Source of the DNA: Paenibacillus sp. H1-7
Lineage (GTDB): Bacteria > Bacillota > Bacilli > Paenibacillales > NBRC-103111
Assembly (NCBI RefSeq): GCF_022354825.1
Contig: NZ_CP031168.1
Coordinates: forward strand, 681,001 to 745,000
Direction: 5' to 3'
Length of the DNA stretch: 64,000 nucleotides
The notes below the pieces were generated by a model. That model saw only the letters and a list, made by a program, of their open reading frames with translations. It made no database searches and was not told the DNA's origin. Each line of letters begins with the position of its first letter. The stretch's first letter is position 1. Of this stretch, positions 54,089 through 63,546 are shown one piece after another. The position numbers and the translations under genes were made by a program.

Positions 54089-56107
54089 CTAGCCTACAGA
54101 CAGTTTGTTGAGACGCAATCCGATTTCATCCGCTGTCATCGGTTTGCCGTAATAGTAGCCCTGCATGACATGGCATCCGCGTGATTGCAGAAATTGGATT
54201 TGCTCTTCCGTCTCGACGCCTTCGGCTATGACTTCCAAATTCAAATTTTTTGCGATCGCAATAATGTTGCTGATGATCGCTTGCTTGGATAGCAGCTGGC
54301 TTTTGCGGACAAAAATCTGGTCGATTTTGAGCGTATCCACGGGCATTTCGTCCAGCGTGCCGAGAGAGGAATAGCCGGTCCCGAAATCGTCCAGCGATAC
54401 GCGGACACCCAGCTCGCGCAGCTTGTAGAGCTGCTGCACCGTATCCTCCGAATCGTGCATCGCAATCGACTCCGTTATTTCGAGCTCCAGATACTTTCCC
54501 TGTAAGCCCGACTCGGTTAACGCTTCTTGTACCATATCATACAATGCCTGACTCTCGAACATGCGGACGGACATATTGACGGAAACGCATAATTGGGCCC
54601 ATTGCTGCTCCTGCCAGTGGCTGTTTTGCTTGCATACCTCTTTTAACAGCCAATGCGTAATCGGAATGATCAGCCCCGTATCCTCCGCGATCGGAATAAA
54701 TTCTACCGGAGAAATAATGCCGAGGGTCGGATGCCGCCAGCGCAGAAGTGCTTCCATCCCGACCATTTGATTGGTGGAGGCGTCGCATTTCGGCTGATAC
54801 ACCGCAAAAAACTCCTGATGCGCCAACGCTTTGCGAAGGTCCTTTTCGAGCTCCATCTTGCGGATCATTTCACGGTCCATCTGTTCGTCAAAGATACGGA
54901 AGCGGTTTTTCCCTGCAGCCTTGGCGTTGTACATGGCGGTATCTGCCGCCTTCAGCAGCGAGGAGCGGTCGGTTCCATGCTGCGGGGATAAGCTGATGCC
55001 GATACTGGCCGTAACGTAAAGCTCATTTTCTTCGATAAAATAAGGCTTCTTGATCTCGTTCAACAAGGCTTCGGCGAGTGTTCGAACCGTATCCTCCGAT
55101 CCGTCCCTCGAAGCGATCAGAAACTCGTCGCCCCCTAGACGAAATACCGTCTGCTTGTCGCTTACCGTCTGCTGCAGTCTCTGCGACACCTCGCGAATGA
55201 GCAGATCGCCTATGTCGTGGCCCAGTGTGTCATTAATCGATTTGAACCGGTCGAGGTCGATAAAAAATACGGCTCCTCCCGCCTGCGGGGTGAACTGCTC
55301 CTCGAAAAAGCGGGTGAGATCATGGCGGTTAGCAAGCCCAGTCAGCGGATCGCTGTAGGCCATCCGTTCCAGCACGTGACGGTCAAAAAATATCGCTCCC
55401 CAAGAGATCGCCAATATGACCAGTGCGGCCAACGATACGCCGATTAACAGAAACAACCGGGGCTCCGCATCCGAAGCGAGACCGGCAGGCTGCATGTCCG
55501 AATAAGGAATGAACCGGACAGCCGCCATCCCGATATAATGCATGCCGCATACGGCAATGGCCATAACGACCGAGCTCAACAGCTTCCATCGGCTGTAATC
55601 GGGAGAAAGGCGGAATTTCCGGAACAAATACAGGGCGGCATAGCAAGCTACCAGCGCGACAATGACGGAGAGCGTCCACAGCCCCGGTTCGTAGGTCAGG
55701 GAGGCTGCCGTACGCATGGCGGACATGCCGGAGTAATGCATCACGACAATTCCGCTGCCCATAAATAAGCCGCCTATGCCAAGGCGCCATTTATTGACCT
55801 TTGTGTCCATAGTGGCACGGAAAGCGATGAACGACGCCAGGATGCCGGCCAATGCCGACAAGAGGGTGGTCCAGGCATCGTAGTGAACAGGTAGTTCTAT
55901 GTGAAAAGCAAGCATGCCGACAAAGTGCATCGACCAAATGCCGCAGCCCATTACGCAAGAGCCCGCCAACAGCCAGACAAGCCGGGATTTGCCGCGCGAA
56001 CGGGAAATTTTGCCTGCCAAATTCAGCGCGGAGTAAGAGGCCATAATGGCGATAATGAAAGACAGAAGAATAATCCAGCCGTTATAATGAGCATGAAGAT
56101 GGTCCAT
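54089..56107 (-). CDS. MHYT-GGDEF-EAL cyclic-di-GMP enzyme
   Basis: This 672-aa membrane protein has an N-terminal MHYT sensor of seven helices with three motifs (MHFVGM, MHYSGM, MHYIGM), thought to bind copper and sense O2, CO or NO. A GGDEF domain follows (RLGGDEFLI near 338), and then an EAL domain near 440-665 with EALLRW, LEITES, DDFGTGYSSL, KIDQIFV and EGVETEEQ. Both catalytic motif sets look intact, so it could make and break c-di-GMP. The layout is like B. subtilis YkoW (DgcW). No c-di-GMP riboswitch is seen upstream. Confidence 0.93.
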   Translation of the reverse strand: MDHLHAHYNGWIILLSFIIAIMASYSALNLAGKISRSRGKSRLVWLLAGSCVMGCGIWSMHFVGMLAFHIELPVHYDAWTTLLSALAGILASFIAFRATMDTKVNKWRLGIGGLFMGSGIVVMHYSGMSAMRTAASLTYEPGLWTLSVIVALVACYAALYLFRKFRLSPDYSRWKLLSSVVMAIAVCGMHYIGMAAVRFIPYSDMQPAGLASDAEPRLFLLIGVSLAALVILAISWGAIFFDRHVLERMAYSDPLTGLANRHDLTRFFEEQFTPQAGGAVFFIDLDRFKSINDTLGHDIGDLLIREVSQRLQQTVSDKQTVFRLGGDEFLIASRDGSEDTVRTLAEALLNEIKKPYFIEENELYVTASIGISLSPQHGTDRSSLLKAADTAMYNAKAAGKNRFRIFDEQMDREMIRKMELEKDLRKALAHQEFFAVYQPKCDASTNQMVGMEALLRWRHPTLGIISPVEFIPIAEDTGLIIPITHWLLKEVCKQNSHWQEQQWAQLCVSVNMSVRMFESQALYDMVQEALTESGLQGKYLELEITESIAMHDSEDTVQQLYKLRELGVRVSLDDFGTGYSSLGTLDEMPVDTLKIDQIFVRKSQLLSKQAIISNIIAIAKNLNLEVIAEGVETEEQIQFLQSRGCHVMQGYYYGKPMTADEIGLRLNKLSVG

Positions 56108-56315
56108 GGTCCCAACCTACTTTTCTAGTATCTTCAAATTGATAGATTCAGTATAGTGTATCCCTTGTGCATATACAAAGATAAAGTTTTCACATTTCAA
56201 CGCATAATGGATCGCTTATAATCCTGAGCTGGGATAGGTATGAAACCTCGGTACCGTATTGTATAATAAGTAATAAAAATGCGGGAACGGCCGGTTCCGC
56301 CGCCCAGAAAGTGAT

Positions 56316-56681
56316 GTGAATGCGATGAGCGCCAATAGGGCTGTAGATCCAGCGGCAGATCAGCCGGAAGCAGCGGACGATGCTTGCTGTGCAGTGGACG
56401 GAGAACGAAAAAGCCATCATTCGACTAAAGTGAAAGATAATCTAATCTCCCGATTAAACCGGATCGAAGGACAAATCCGTGGCGTCAAAGGCATGATCGA
56501 GAAGGATACGTATTGCGACGATGTGCTGAACCAGATTGCCGCCATCCAGTCCGCCCTGAACAGTGTCGGGAAAATACTGCTCGAGGGCCATATGAAAAGC
56601 TGTGTCGTCGAAAGGCTGGAGCAAGGGGACAAGGAAGTCATCGACGAGCTGCTCAAGACGGTGGGCAAGCTGATCAAATAA
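56316..56681 (+). CDS. csoR: CsoR/FrmR-family metal-sensing repressor
   Basis: This 121-aa helical repressor has the CsoR ligands: Cys in DTYCDDVLNQ, then His and Cys in EGHMKSCV, as expected for a Cu(I) sensor (pattern C-H-C). The N-terminal extension has an additional CC pair and is followed by HH, which could also bind metal. SRLNRIEGQIRGVKGM is the family signature. GTG 56316 and ATG 56325 are both possible starts. No copper ATPase or chaperone gene is adjacent, so its targets lie elsewhere. Confidence 0.88.
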   Translation: MNAMSANRAVDPAADQPEAADDACCAVDGERKSHHSTKVKDNLISRLNRIEGQIRGVKGMIEKDTYCDDVLNQIAAIQSALNSVGKILLEGHMKSCVVERLEQGDKEVIDELLKTVGKLIK

Positions 56682-56738
56682 GCTTGCTCTAACTCCGCCC
56701 GGGCGAAGGGCCCGTTTAGGCCCGCTTTCGCCCGCTGC

Positions 56739-56823
56739 CCGTCCCGACCCCTTCCGCTTCGTCGGAAGGGTCGGGGAACATAACAAGAAACCCGCGCTTA
56801 GGCAAGTCGCGGGTTTCTTGTTA
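56739..56823. terminator. Tandem terminators between csoR and the MATE gene
   Basis: A first hairpin pairs CCCGACCCCTTCC with GGAAGGGTCGGG. The second (56782-56822) is a perfect stem AACAAGAAACCCGCG / CGCGGGTTTCTTGTT around an 11-nt loop and can act on both strands. Confidence 0.9.
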
Positions 56824-56848
56824 TGGCAAGGCTGCGGCAGCATCCCGT

Positions 56849-58210
56849 TTATATATGCTGCGCAGGGCTTTTTCTCCAGCCGGTAAGTGCGCCCGGCAAA
56901 TATTTGCGGCTCATCCACCGGGGAAGGAGGATGGCGCCGCGGATAAATTCATCGGCGATCATCGCGATATAGACGCCGGCGAGCCCCCACTGCAGCTGGA
57001 TGCCCAGGAAATAGGAGCATCCGACCGAGATCGCCCACAGCGACAGCATGCCGACAACGGTCATAAAGCGGATGTCTCCCACGGCCGTCAAGGCGTTGGT
57101 CGTCACCATATTGACCATTTTGAGCGGCTGCAGCAGCAGGTTGAGCGCGAGCAGCGACGCGCCGAGCGTAACGATTTGCGTGTCGCTCGTAAACAGGTAG
57201 AGCACGCGCGAGCCGAAGAAGTACAGCAGCAGCACATTCAGGATGACCAAGGCGAGGCCGATCCATATCGCCTGAAATGCGCTTCGGTAGGCTTCCTGAT
57301 GTCTACCCGCCCCGTACAAATGGGCGATCTGGATTTGCACGGCCATCGCTACGGAGCTTCCCAGAATGAAGCAGAACGATTCGAGCGTATTCATGTACGT
57401 TCTTGCAGCCAGCTCCAAGGCGCCCAGCATGGCGACAAAGGAGAAGATGACCAGCTGAGAGAGTACCCATGATGACATATTGACGCCCATCGGCCAGCCG
57501 ATGCGGATGATTTCGCCGAACAGAGGCTTGTCGAACAGGCGGATATCCCGCCATTCGATCCGCTGCTCAAAAGCGCGGATGAACAAGAGCAGCAGCATAG
57601 CGGTAGCGGCAAGCCGGCTTACCAGAGTGGACAGAGCGACGCCGGTCAAGCCCCACTGCGGGAAGCCGAAGGCGCCGTATATAAACGCATAGTTCAATAC
57701 GACGTGAACTACGTTCATTCCAAGTGCTATAAACATCGGACTGCGCGTATTGCCCGTGCTGCGGATGGCCGTGCTGAGCGCCGCCATCGCTGCCGTAAAC
57801 ACCATGCCTCCGCCTACAATCGAAATGTAGGTGGCTGCCAGCTCGTGCAGCTGCTCGGGCAGCTGAAGCAGCACGGCGATCGGAGCGGCGCCGAAATAGA
57901 GTACGGCGCTTAGGGCGGCTCCGATCCAGATGGACACTTTGACGGCCATTATGGCAATCGTTCGCGCATCCTCGGGTTTTCTCGCTCCGATCTTCTGGGC
58001 TATGAGGACGCCGGCGCCGCTTGCGACCGTCATGAACAAAATCGTCACGGCGGAGAACAGCTGGTTGGAAATGCCGACGACCGCAACGGCGTCGTCCGAA
58101 ATCCGGCTGACCATCAGCGTATCGGCCGTCCCGAGTAAAAATTGCAAAAACATTTCAATAAAAATAGGCCATGCCAGTGCCCATAAGGTAAACTTTTGTT
58201 CGGATGCCAT
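56849..58210 (-). CDS. MATE-family efflux pump
   Basis: This 453-aa membrane protein has about twelve helices in two related halves, as in the MATE/NorM drug and cation antiporters. ALAWPIFIEMFLQFLLGTADTLMVSRI at the start and NALTAVGDIRFMTVVGMLSLW near the end are typical. It would export drugs or toxic metabolites using an ion gradient. ATG 58210 has AGGAGGC upstream; the longer frame is unsupported. An AraC regulator is divergent from it and may control it. Confidence 0.92.
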   Translation of the reverse strand: MASEQKFTLWALAWPIFIEMFLQFLLGTADTLMVSRISDDAVAVVGISNQLFSAVTILFMTVASGAGVLIAQKIGARKPEDARTIAIMAVKVSIWIGAALSAVLYFGAAPIAVLLQLPEQLHELAATYISIVGGGMVFTAAMAALSTAIRSTGNTRSPMFIALGMNVVHVVLNYAFIYGAFGFPQWGLTGVALSTLVSRLAATAMLLLLFIRAFEQRIEWRDIRLFDKPLFGEIIRIGWPMGVNMSSWVLSQLVIFSFVAMLGALELAARTYMNTLESFCFILGSSVAMAVQIQIAHLYGAGRHQEAYRSAFQAIWIGLALVILNVLLLYFFGSRVLYLFTSDTQIVTLGASLLALNLLLQPLKMVNMVTTNALTAVGDIRFMTVVGMLSLWAISVGCSYFLGIQLQWGLAGVYIAMIADEFIRGAILLPRWMSRKYLPGALTGWRKSPAQHI

Positions 58211-58357
58211 GGATGTGCTGCCTCCTGCTTCTTTCTGCCTTATCGAATGAGATGAGATGCAGTTAAAATTATAGAGGATACGGCGAGAGCCATGTATAAG
58301 GTTGTGAACCAAAACTTTCAGTTTTCCAACCTGCAATTCTCATTCGGAAGGGGGAGC

Positions 58358-59233
58358 ATGATGTCCGTACTGCAGTTCGTTTCTCCGCCGCTCCCGCATT
58401 ATATCGCCAGCGGCTACACGATCTTTCATCCCGGCGATAAGCATATGAGCCGGCGCAATATCGGCGTGTTCGACCTGCTGGTCGTAACGCGCGGGTGCTT
58501 GTTTATCGGCGAGGAAGACCGCCATTACGAGGTTTCAGGCGGCCACGCGCTCATTCTTCGGCCGGATCGTCACCATTATCCGACGAAGGGCTGCGAGGAG
58601 CGGACGGAATATTATTGGCTTCATTTCGATACGACCGGCAAATGGGGTCAGGTGGAAGAGGCCGAGAATGAACGGCCGCGGGAGCCGTCCGGAGAGAAGA
58701 CGGCTTTTACGATGGAAACGTTCACGATGCTGCTGCCCCAATTCGTGTCGCTTCCTTTGCCCAAAGCAACCTACGAGCCGCTGAGGCAGTTAAGCGAATT
58801 GGAGCAGGAATCCCATATGAGCTGGGCCCGGTGGAAGCTGCAGCTGATTTTCCAAGGCTTGCTCGAGCAATTGAGCTCCTCGCTGGATCGGCGAACGGCA
58901 TCGCCAGGGGCGCATGTGGCCGAGCAGGCGGCCTCATACTTAAGAATGCATTACAAAGAAGAAGTAACGGCCAGGCAGCTTGGCGAGGCGTTAAATTTTC
59001 ATCCTGTGTACATTGCGCGGTGTATGCAGAAGGAATACGGCGTGTCGCCGTTCGACTATTTGCTCCGGTACCGGATCGAGCAGGCTAAGCTGCTGCTGCT
59101 GCAGACGAATCATTCGATTGCTCTCATAGCCGAAATGGTCGGCTTCAATCAGGCCGCCTATTTCGCTTCCTGCTTCGCCAAAGTGGAGGGAATCCCGCCG
59201 CGAACGTACCGTCAACGCTTTTATCATATTTGA
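58358..59233 (+). CDS. AraC-family transcriptional regulator
   Basis: This 291-aa protein has a cupin-like sensor (FDLLVVTRGCLFIGEED, GHALILRPDRHHYPT) and a terminal double HTH (RQLGEALNFHPVYIARCMQ and IALIAEMVGFNQAAYFASCF). GGAAGGGGGAGC precedes adjacent ATG codons at 58358 and 58361. It is divergent from the MATE pump, 147 bp away, the probable target. The ligand is unknown. Confidence 0.9.
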   Translation: MMSVLQFVSPPLPHYIASGYTIFHPGDKHMSRRNIGVFDLLVVTRGCLFIGEEDRHYEVSGGHALILRPDRHHYPTKGCEERTEYYWLHFDTTGKWGQVEEAENERPREPSGEKTAFTMETFTMLLPQFVSLPLPKATYEPLRQLSELEQESHMSWARWKLQLIFQGLLEQLSSSLDRRTASPGAHVAEQAASYLRMHYKEEVTARQLGEALNFHPVYIARCMQKEYGVSPFDYLLRYRIEQAKLLLLQTNHSIALIAEMVGFNQAAYFASCFAKVEGIPPRTYRQRFYHI

Positions 59234-59323
59234 TCCGGCTCGCCGACCCCCATAAATGGTTAGAGGCTGACGAACATGCATAGAGAAGATGTCGAAAGCT
59301 GGAAATACAAGGCGGGGATCAAC

Positions 59324-59527
59324 ATGAATTTGTCCAACTGCAGCGGCTGCGGCAAGCTGCATCTGCAGCGTGAGCATGTGCTGTGTACGGATTGCTTCAA
59401 GCTTCATATGGAGGAAAGGAGCAAGGTGAAGGCTTTTCTCTCGGCTCATCCGGGAGCGTCGGTAATGGACCTTGCTCGGCATATGGGACTTTCCATTCAA
59501 AAAGTAAACGAACTGGTGAAAAGGTAG
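59324..59527 (+). CDS. Small zinc-ribbon/HTH protein, YvyF-like
   Basis: This 67-aa protein has two zinc-type Cys pairs (CSGCGKLHL and CTDC) followed by a helix-turn-helix-like segment (SVMDLARHMGLSIQKVNELVKR). The layout recalls the small flagellar-operon protein YvyF of Bacillus, but no flagellar genes are nearby. Start ATG 59324 follows GGCGGGG; the ATG at 59276 has no ribosome site. Confidence 0.75.
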   Translation: MNLSNCSGCGKLHLQREHVLCTDCFKLHMEERSKVKAFLSAHPGASVMDLARHMGLSIQKVNELVKR

Positions 59528-59669
59528 CTATATCGGGGATACGCCTCGATAGCTGGCTGCTTGAAGCCGGTTCTTTTTTTGTTAACTGCACTCGATGCGG
59601 CTGGTTCAATGACTCTATAAAAAAGGGATAAAGATTATTTAATGATAGTGAAACCATAATATTCGATCT

Positions 59670-59742
59670 CACGTACCACTAGTGTACGGAGCGACGGAAG
59701 GACTTTTCCCGCGGTTGCTCTGGAAAAGTCCATTTCATTTTT
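59670..59742 (+). promoter_or_regulatory. Structured leader with terminator-like hairpin upstream of terC
   Basis: CGTAC (59670-59674) pairs with GTACG (59684-59688). Then GGACTTTTCC (59700-59709) pairs perfectly with GGAAAAGTCC (59722-59731), followed by a T-rich tail. It lies about 70 bp before the TerC gene and may act as an attenuator. TerC genes are often controlled by the yybP-ykoY Mn riboswitch, but I could not recognise its conserved core here. Confidence 0.5.
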
Positions 59743-59803
59743 GCTATGAATTGGTCATACATTGGGAACCCTATACAACGATCTGAACGAAGGAGAGATG
59801 CAC

Positions 59804-60478
59804 ATGGAATTGTTTTCCCCCGAATTTTGGTCGGCCTTATTGGCCATCGTGGTGATTGACCTCGTCCTAGCCGGAGATAACGCTATCGTTATCGGGCTGT
59901 CTGCGAGAAACTTGCCCAAAGCGCAGCAGAAAAAAGTAATCTTATGGGGTACCGTCGGCGCCATAGCCATTCGTTCTTTGCTGACCTTGGTTGTCGTATG
60001 GCTGCTGAAGATTCCGGGATTGCTGCTGATCGGCGGATTGCTGCTGGTCTGGATCGCATACAAGCTGTTGGTGGAAGAGAAAAAGCACGACGTCGAATCG
60101 GCGGTCAGCATGATGTCGGCGATCAAGACGATCGTCATTGCCGATACCGTAATGGGATTGGACAACGTCCTGGCTGTAGCGGGCGCGGCGCACGGCGACT
60201 TTCTGTTAGTTGTACTCGGCTTGCTGGTCAGCGTTCCTATCGTTGTATGGGGCAGCACGATTATTCTAAAATGGGTCGAACGATTCCCGATTATTATTTA
60301 TATCGGTTCGGCGGTTCTCGCCTGGACGGCGTCGAAAATGATCGTCGACGAGCCGATCGTCAAAGGATTTTTCGAAGCGAATCCGATATGGAAATATGTA
60401 TTGATGGTTGTCGTTGTTATAGGGGTACTGGCACTCGGCAGGCTGAAGAAAAAGAGCCACGTGATGGAGAAAGCTTAA
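59804..60478 (+). CDS. TerC-family membrane protein (YjbE/YkoY type)
   Basis: This 224-aa protein has about seven helices and the two TerC metal-binding motifs DLVLAGDNAIVIGL near residue 17 and DTVMGLDNVLAVAGAAHG near 115. Bacillus homologues export manganese or load metal onto exported enzymes. AAGGAGAG precedes ATG 59804. The structured leader upstream suggests metal-dependent control. Confidence 0.9.
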   Translation: MELFSPEFWSALLAIVVIDLVLAGDNAIVIGLSARNLPKAQQKKVILWGTVGAIAIRSLLTLVVVWLLKIPGLLLIGGLLLVWIAYKLLVEEKKHDVESAVSMMSAIKTIVIADTVMGLDNVLAVAGAAHGDFLLVVLGLLVSVPIVVWGSTIILKWVERFPIIIYIGSAVLAWTASKMIVDEPIVKGFFEANPIWKYVLMVVVVIGVLALGRLKKKSHVMEKA

Positions 60479-60558
60479 GAGAATCAGCTTTTAAGCAGGA
60501 ACCTGCTGTATGGCGGAGACAGACAGTTATCGATAATCAATAAGGTTAAATAAAATAG

Positions 60559-60595
60559 GCCGAAGAAAGCGCAGCAGCTTTCTTCGGCTTTGTTG
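60559..60595. terminator. Terminator of the TerC gene
   Basis: A perfect stem GCCGAAGAAAGC / GCTTTCTTCGGC encloses GCAGCA and is followed by a short T-rich tail. Confidence 0.8.
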
Positions 60596-60737
60596 TGTTG
60601 ATGGACCGTCAGTTATGGAGAACGGGATAGTATCCATATGCGGTCGGAAATCCTCTTCATGTACTGCTCACCCAGAATGGACTGCCGGTCGCTTAGGCTG
60701 CTGCAATTGTCCGGCGGCCCTGCGTGCTTGATTGACG

Positions 60738-61208
60738 CTATCCCTTCAGCCGTTTGCCTTCCTGCAGCAGCTCCACGGCCTTTTCAATGCGTCGGGAGCG
60801 GGTATCGGCCTTTTTGGCCGACTCGATCCAATCGATGTATTCTTTTTGGTGAGAATAGGACAGTCGCAGGAACGGCTCCAGCAGGGAAGGGGCGGCCATT
60901 TGCAGCGCAGCACGCAGATCGTCCGGCACGTCCACGGTGCGCGTCTCCTTATCCTGCTCCATCTCGACCTCAGCCATATCTCCGGCTTCGACACCTGCGC
61001 TGTCCCGCAAGGACTGGTTAACAACCATATAATGGGTGCCGTTGCCATGGGGCATTAGCGTACCGCGGTACGGAACCCCGTTGACGGTGCCTTTCACTTT
61101 AACCTGCGACCGGCTTCCGAAGGCTTGCTCCACGTCGAAGGGGACATCGAGATAAGTCCATGTTCCCGTCCCCTCCGGGCGAATGAGCCGGGAAGTAAAG
61201 ATATGCAT
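60738..61208 (-). CDS. DUF1905 / YdeI-OmdA-family protein
   Basis: This 156-aa protein joins an N-terminal DUF1905 beta-barrel-like domain (VKVKGTVNGVPYRGTLMPHG) to a C-terminal YdeI/OmpD-associated helical part (LRLSYSHQKEYIDWIESAK, RRIEKAVELLQEGK). YdeI-type proteins have been linked to resistance against cationic peptides and bacteriocins, but the function is not established. ATG 61208 has AAAAGGAGCGG upstream. Confidence 0.85.
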   Translation of the reverse strand: MHIFTSRLIRPEGTGTWTYLDVPFDVEQAFGSRSQVKVKGTVNGVPYRGTLMPHGNGTHYMVVNQSLRDSAGVEAGDMAEVEMEQDKETRTVDVPDDLRAALQMAAPSLLEPFLRLSYSHQKEYIDWIESAKKADTRSRRIEKAVELLQEGKRLKG

Positions 61209-61326
61209 GCTGCTTCCGCTCCTTTTTTGCACCTATTATACCATGGGCGAGCGGCGGGAACGAAACTAGCCTTTGCGAGTTACCATGCCGCCAGGAGAGT
61301 AAGAACCAAGGCGGAACATACTGCCG

Positions 61327-61362
61327 GATGAAAAAAAGCCCCCATTGAGGGAGCTCTTTACG
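61327..61362 (-). terminator. Terminator of the polysaccharide deacetylase gene
   Basis: On the minus strand, AGCTCCC pairs with GGGGGCT around TCAAT and is followed by T7. Confidence 0.75.
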
Positions 61363-61382
61363 CTTCTTGCCTGCTTGTCGTG

Positions 61383-62252
61383 CTACGTCTGAACTGTAGA
61401 CAGCTTGCATTTTATGGCGCGCCGAATGATCGTTTTGTGCAGCTTTTTCGGTGTGATGCTTGGATTCCCGGCATTGATGCGCGGCAGCTGCAGCGGGTCG
61501 TCCTTGCGCGTCGCCATCCGGCTCGTGACGGTAAAGGCATAGCCGATTCCGCCCTGCTGAACGAGCTCGGAAGCTTCTTTATGGTACATCCCGAACGGAT
61601 ACGCATAAGTATCCACCTTCTTGTTGTGCAGCTCGTACAAACCGTTGATGCACTTCTGGGTATCGTTAACGATACGAGCGCGGTACTCATCTTGCGTCTC
61701 CTGCTTGCCGTCCGCGAGCAGATAGCTGGTCAGCAGCGGCTTTCCGTTCGCTTTGGCATGCAGTCCGTGAGAATGGCATTGGAAGTCGACGAGATCGCTC
61801 TGCCGCTTCATCTCCCTTATTTCCTCTCTGGATAACGAAGGGAGGTGCGTTGCTTTCGGATGATCGAGATCCTTGGTAATGACGAAGTTCACGGCCGGGA
61901 TGCGCAGCTCTTGAAGAACCGGATAACCATATGTATAAAAGCTCTCGTAGCCGTCGTCGAATGTGATGAGCACTGCCTTCTTCGGAACCGGAGCCCCTTC
62001 TATGTATTGCTTGAACTGATCCAAAGTAATGAAATGATAGCCTTTGCGCTTCAAATAGGATAATTGCTCCCGGAACAGCTGCGGCGTGATGGTCACGCTG
62101 CTTTGTTCCTTTTCGCTCAAATGATGATAGGCCAGCACGGCGACCTGATCGCTGTAGGAGTAAGAACCCCACTGGTAAACGCTGAACAGCAGAAAGAAGG
62201 AAGCCAGAAGCAGGATGCCGACTGACTTCCACACAACATGTTTCGAACGCAT
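61383..62252 (-). CDS. Membrane-anchored polysaccharide deacetylase
   Basis: This 289-aa protein has an N-terminal membrane anchor (about 9-27) and a NodB-homology domain acting outside the cell on GlcNAc polymers. Metal and catalytic motifs are ITFDDGYES near residue 98 and CHSHGLH near 159, and the C-terminal YAYPFGMYHKEA matches motif 3. The closest group is the IcaB/PgaB-like deacetylases. It follows a small membrane protein gene by about 20 bp, so the two are co-transcribed. Confidence 0.9.
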   Translation of the reverse strand: MRSKHVVWKSVGILLLASFFLLFSVYQWGSYSYSDQVAVLAYHHLSEKEQSSVTITPQLFREQLSYLKRKGYHFITLDQFKQYIEGAPVPKKAVLITFDDGYESFYTYGYPVLQELRIPAVNFVITKDLDHPKATHLPSLSREEIREMKRQSDLVDFQCHSHGLHAKANGKPLLTSYLLADGKQETQDEYRARIVNDTQKCINGLYELHNKKVDTYAYPFGMYHKEASELVQQGGIGYAFTVTSRMATRKDDPLQLPRINAGNPSITPKKLHKTIIRRAIKCKLSTVQT

Positions 62253-62273
62253 GATTTCGGTTTGAACCTCCGT

Positions 62274-62798
62274 TTAGCTTTTATGTTTCGGCGCTTCGTC
62301 CTCATTCCATACGTCATCGGACGGCTCCTGGTTTCCGGAAGAGGAAGAATGGCTGCCGCTCTTGCCGTTGAACAGCGTTTCGGCCAACGCCTTCAGCTTA
62401 TCCATGACTTTGCCGTAGCCGAACCCGACGAGGAAGGCGATGGCGATTTTGGCTATTACCGAGTCGCCTGTCTGCAGGAGGAGAATGCCGCTTTGGAACA
62501 AAATGATCGTCATGACCGCTGCAGCGGCGCATTTGATGGGGCGGAGCATATACCATAACACCCATCGCTCGGACATCCTGTCGTAATATTCATGAAAAAG
62601 GCGAAGCGCGTATAAACACCCGCCTATGCTGCCGGCCAAGGCGTAGTAGACGTAGTCCCGCAGCAGCTGCCAATCGACGCCCAGCATCGTGCCGAACAAG
62701 CCGCTTCGCATCGCGGCCATAAGCCAGAAGCTGCCCAGCAGCCAAAGCGTCAAATAGATGACTATGCCGAGCTTGTACGCCTTTTTCTTGTCGAGCAT
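62274..62798 (-). CDS. Membrane protein of unknown function
   Basis: This 174-aa protein has four membrane helices (about 8-32, 45-65, 80-100 and 110-130) and a soluble Ser/Asp/Glu-rich tail. A short charged patch (KVMDKLKALAETL) follows the last helix. No family is recognised. ATG 62798 is eight bases after GGCGG; a GTG at 62807 is also possible. It is co-oriented with and close to the deacetylase gene, hinting at a cell-envelope role. Confidence 0.7.
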   Translation of the reverse strand: MLDKKKAYKLGIVIYLTLWLLGSFWLMAAMRSGLFGTMLGVDWQLLRDYVYYALAGSIGGCLYALRLFHEYYDRMSERWVLWYMLRPIKCAAAAVMTIILFQSGILLLQTGDSVIAKIAIAFLVGFGYGKVMDKLKALAETLFNGKSGSHSSSSGNQEPSDDVWNEDEAPKHKS

Positions 62799-62863
62799 TC
62801 GCTTCACCGCCTTTTCCTTGCGCTACTGCATCATATGTGCAAGGCGCACGGGAGGTGCAGACG

Positions 62864-62911
62864 CAAAAAAAGAAGGATAGAAGCGGCGTCCGTTCGCCGT
62901 GCTATCCTCTT
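62864..62911 (-). terminator. Terminator of tdk
   Basis: On the minus strand, AGGATAG and CGGCG pair with CGCCG and CTATCCT, followed by T7. Confidence 0.88.
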
Positions 62912-62937
62912 AGAGCTGTTTGACGGTAAACCGAAGA

Positions 62938-63507
62938 TTAATTTCCTTTTCGTTTGGACGAGTAGCATTTGCGGCAGACCGGCAAATAGCTTTCGTTGCC
63001 GCCGATCTGGATTTGTTCTCCTTCGAATACAGGCTGCCCGTCCTTGCAGCGCATGTTCATGATGGCTTTTTTATCGCAAAACCAGCAAACGGTTTTAATT
63101 TCCTCGATCTTATCCGCCAAAGCGAGCAGATGATAGCTGCCTTCGAACAGCTGTCCCAGGAAATCTGCGCGCAGTCCGTAAGCAATGACCGGAATGTCCA
63201 GTGTATCGACGATTTCCGTCAGCTGGAGCACCTGCTCTTTATTCAAAAATTGCGCTTCGTCAATAATGATGCAATTGGGCTTTTCCGCCTCCGCCATCTT
63301 AACCATATCAATCCGGTCGTCGATGACAATCGCCTGCTTCTGCATCCCGATCCGGGAAGCTACCGTGCCTACACCGTTCCGGTCGTCGACGGAGGGGGTG
63401 AACAAAAGCACTTTTTTGCCCTGCTCCTCATAATTGTGAGCGGTACGGAGCACTTCGATCGATTTGCCGCTGTTCATAGTGCCGTACCGGAAATATAATT
63501 TGGCCAC
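62938..63507 (-). CDS. tdk: Thymidine kinase, type II
   Basis: This 189-aa salvage enzyme phosphorylates thymidine with ATP. The P-loop is GTMNSGKS near residue 10, the Walker B-like segment IIIDEAQFLNKEQ near 78, and the zinc site uses CWFC near 140 and CRKC near 182. The GTG at 63507 starts the conserved AKLYFRYGT; the ATG at 63543 would add an unrelated stretch. It lies 39 bp after the kinase gene and may be co-transcribed with it. Confidence 0.93.
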   Translation of the reverse strand: MAKLYFRYGTMNSGKSIEVLRTAHNYEEQGKKVLLFTPSVDDRNGVGTVASRIGMQKQAIVIDDRIDMVKMAEAEKPNCIIIDEAQFLNKEQVLQLTEIVDTLDIPVIAYGLRADFLGQLFEGSYHLLALADKIEEIKTVCWFCDKKAIMNMRCKDGQPVFEGEQIQIGGNESYLPVCRKCYSSKRKGN

Positions 63508-63546
63508 GTTGGAAGACAGTCCTCTCGGGTGAAAGATATCCACCTA

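Noticed and set aside
59640..59803. yybP-ykoY manganese riboswitch before terC
   Set aside because: The context is right, but I could not recognise the conserved riboswitch core, so it is reported only as a structured leader.
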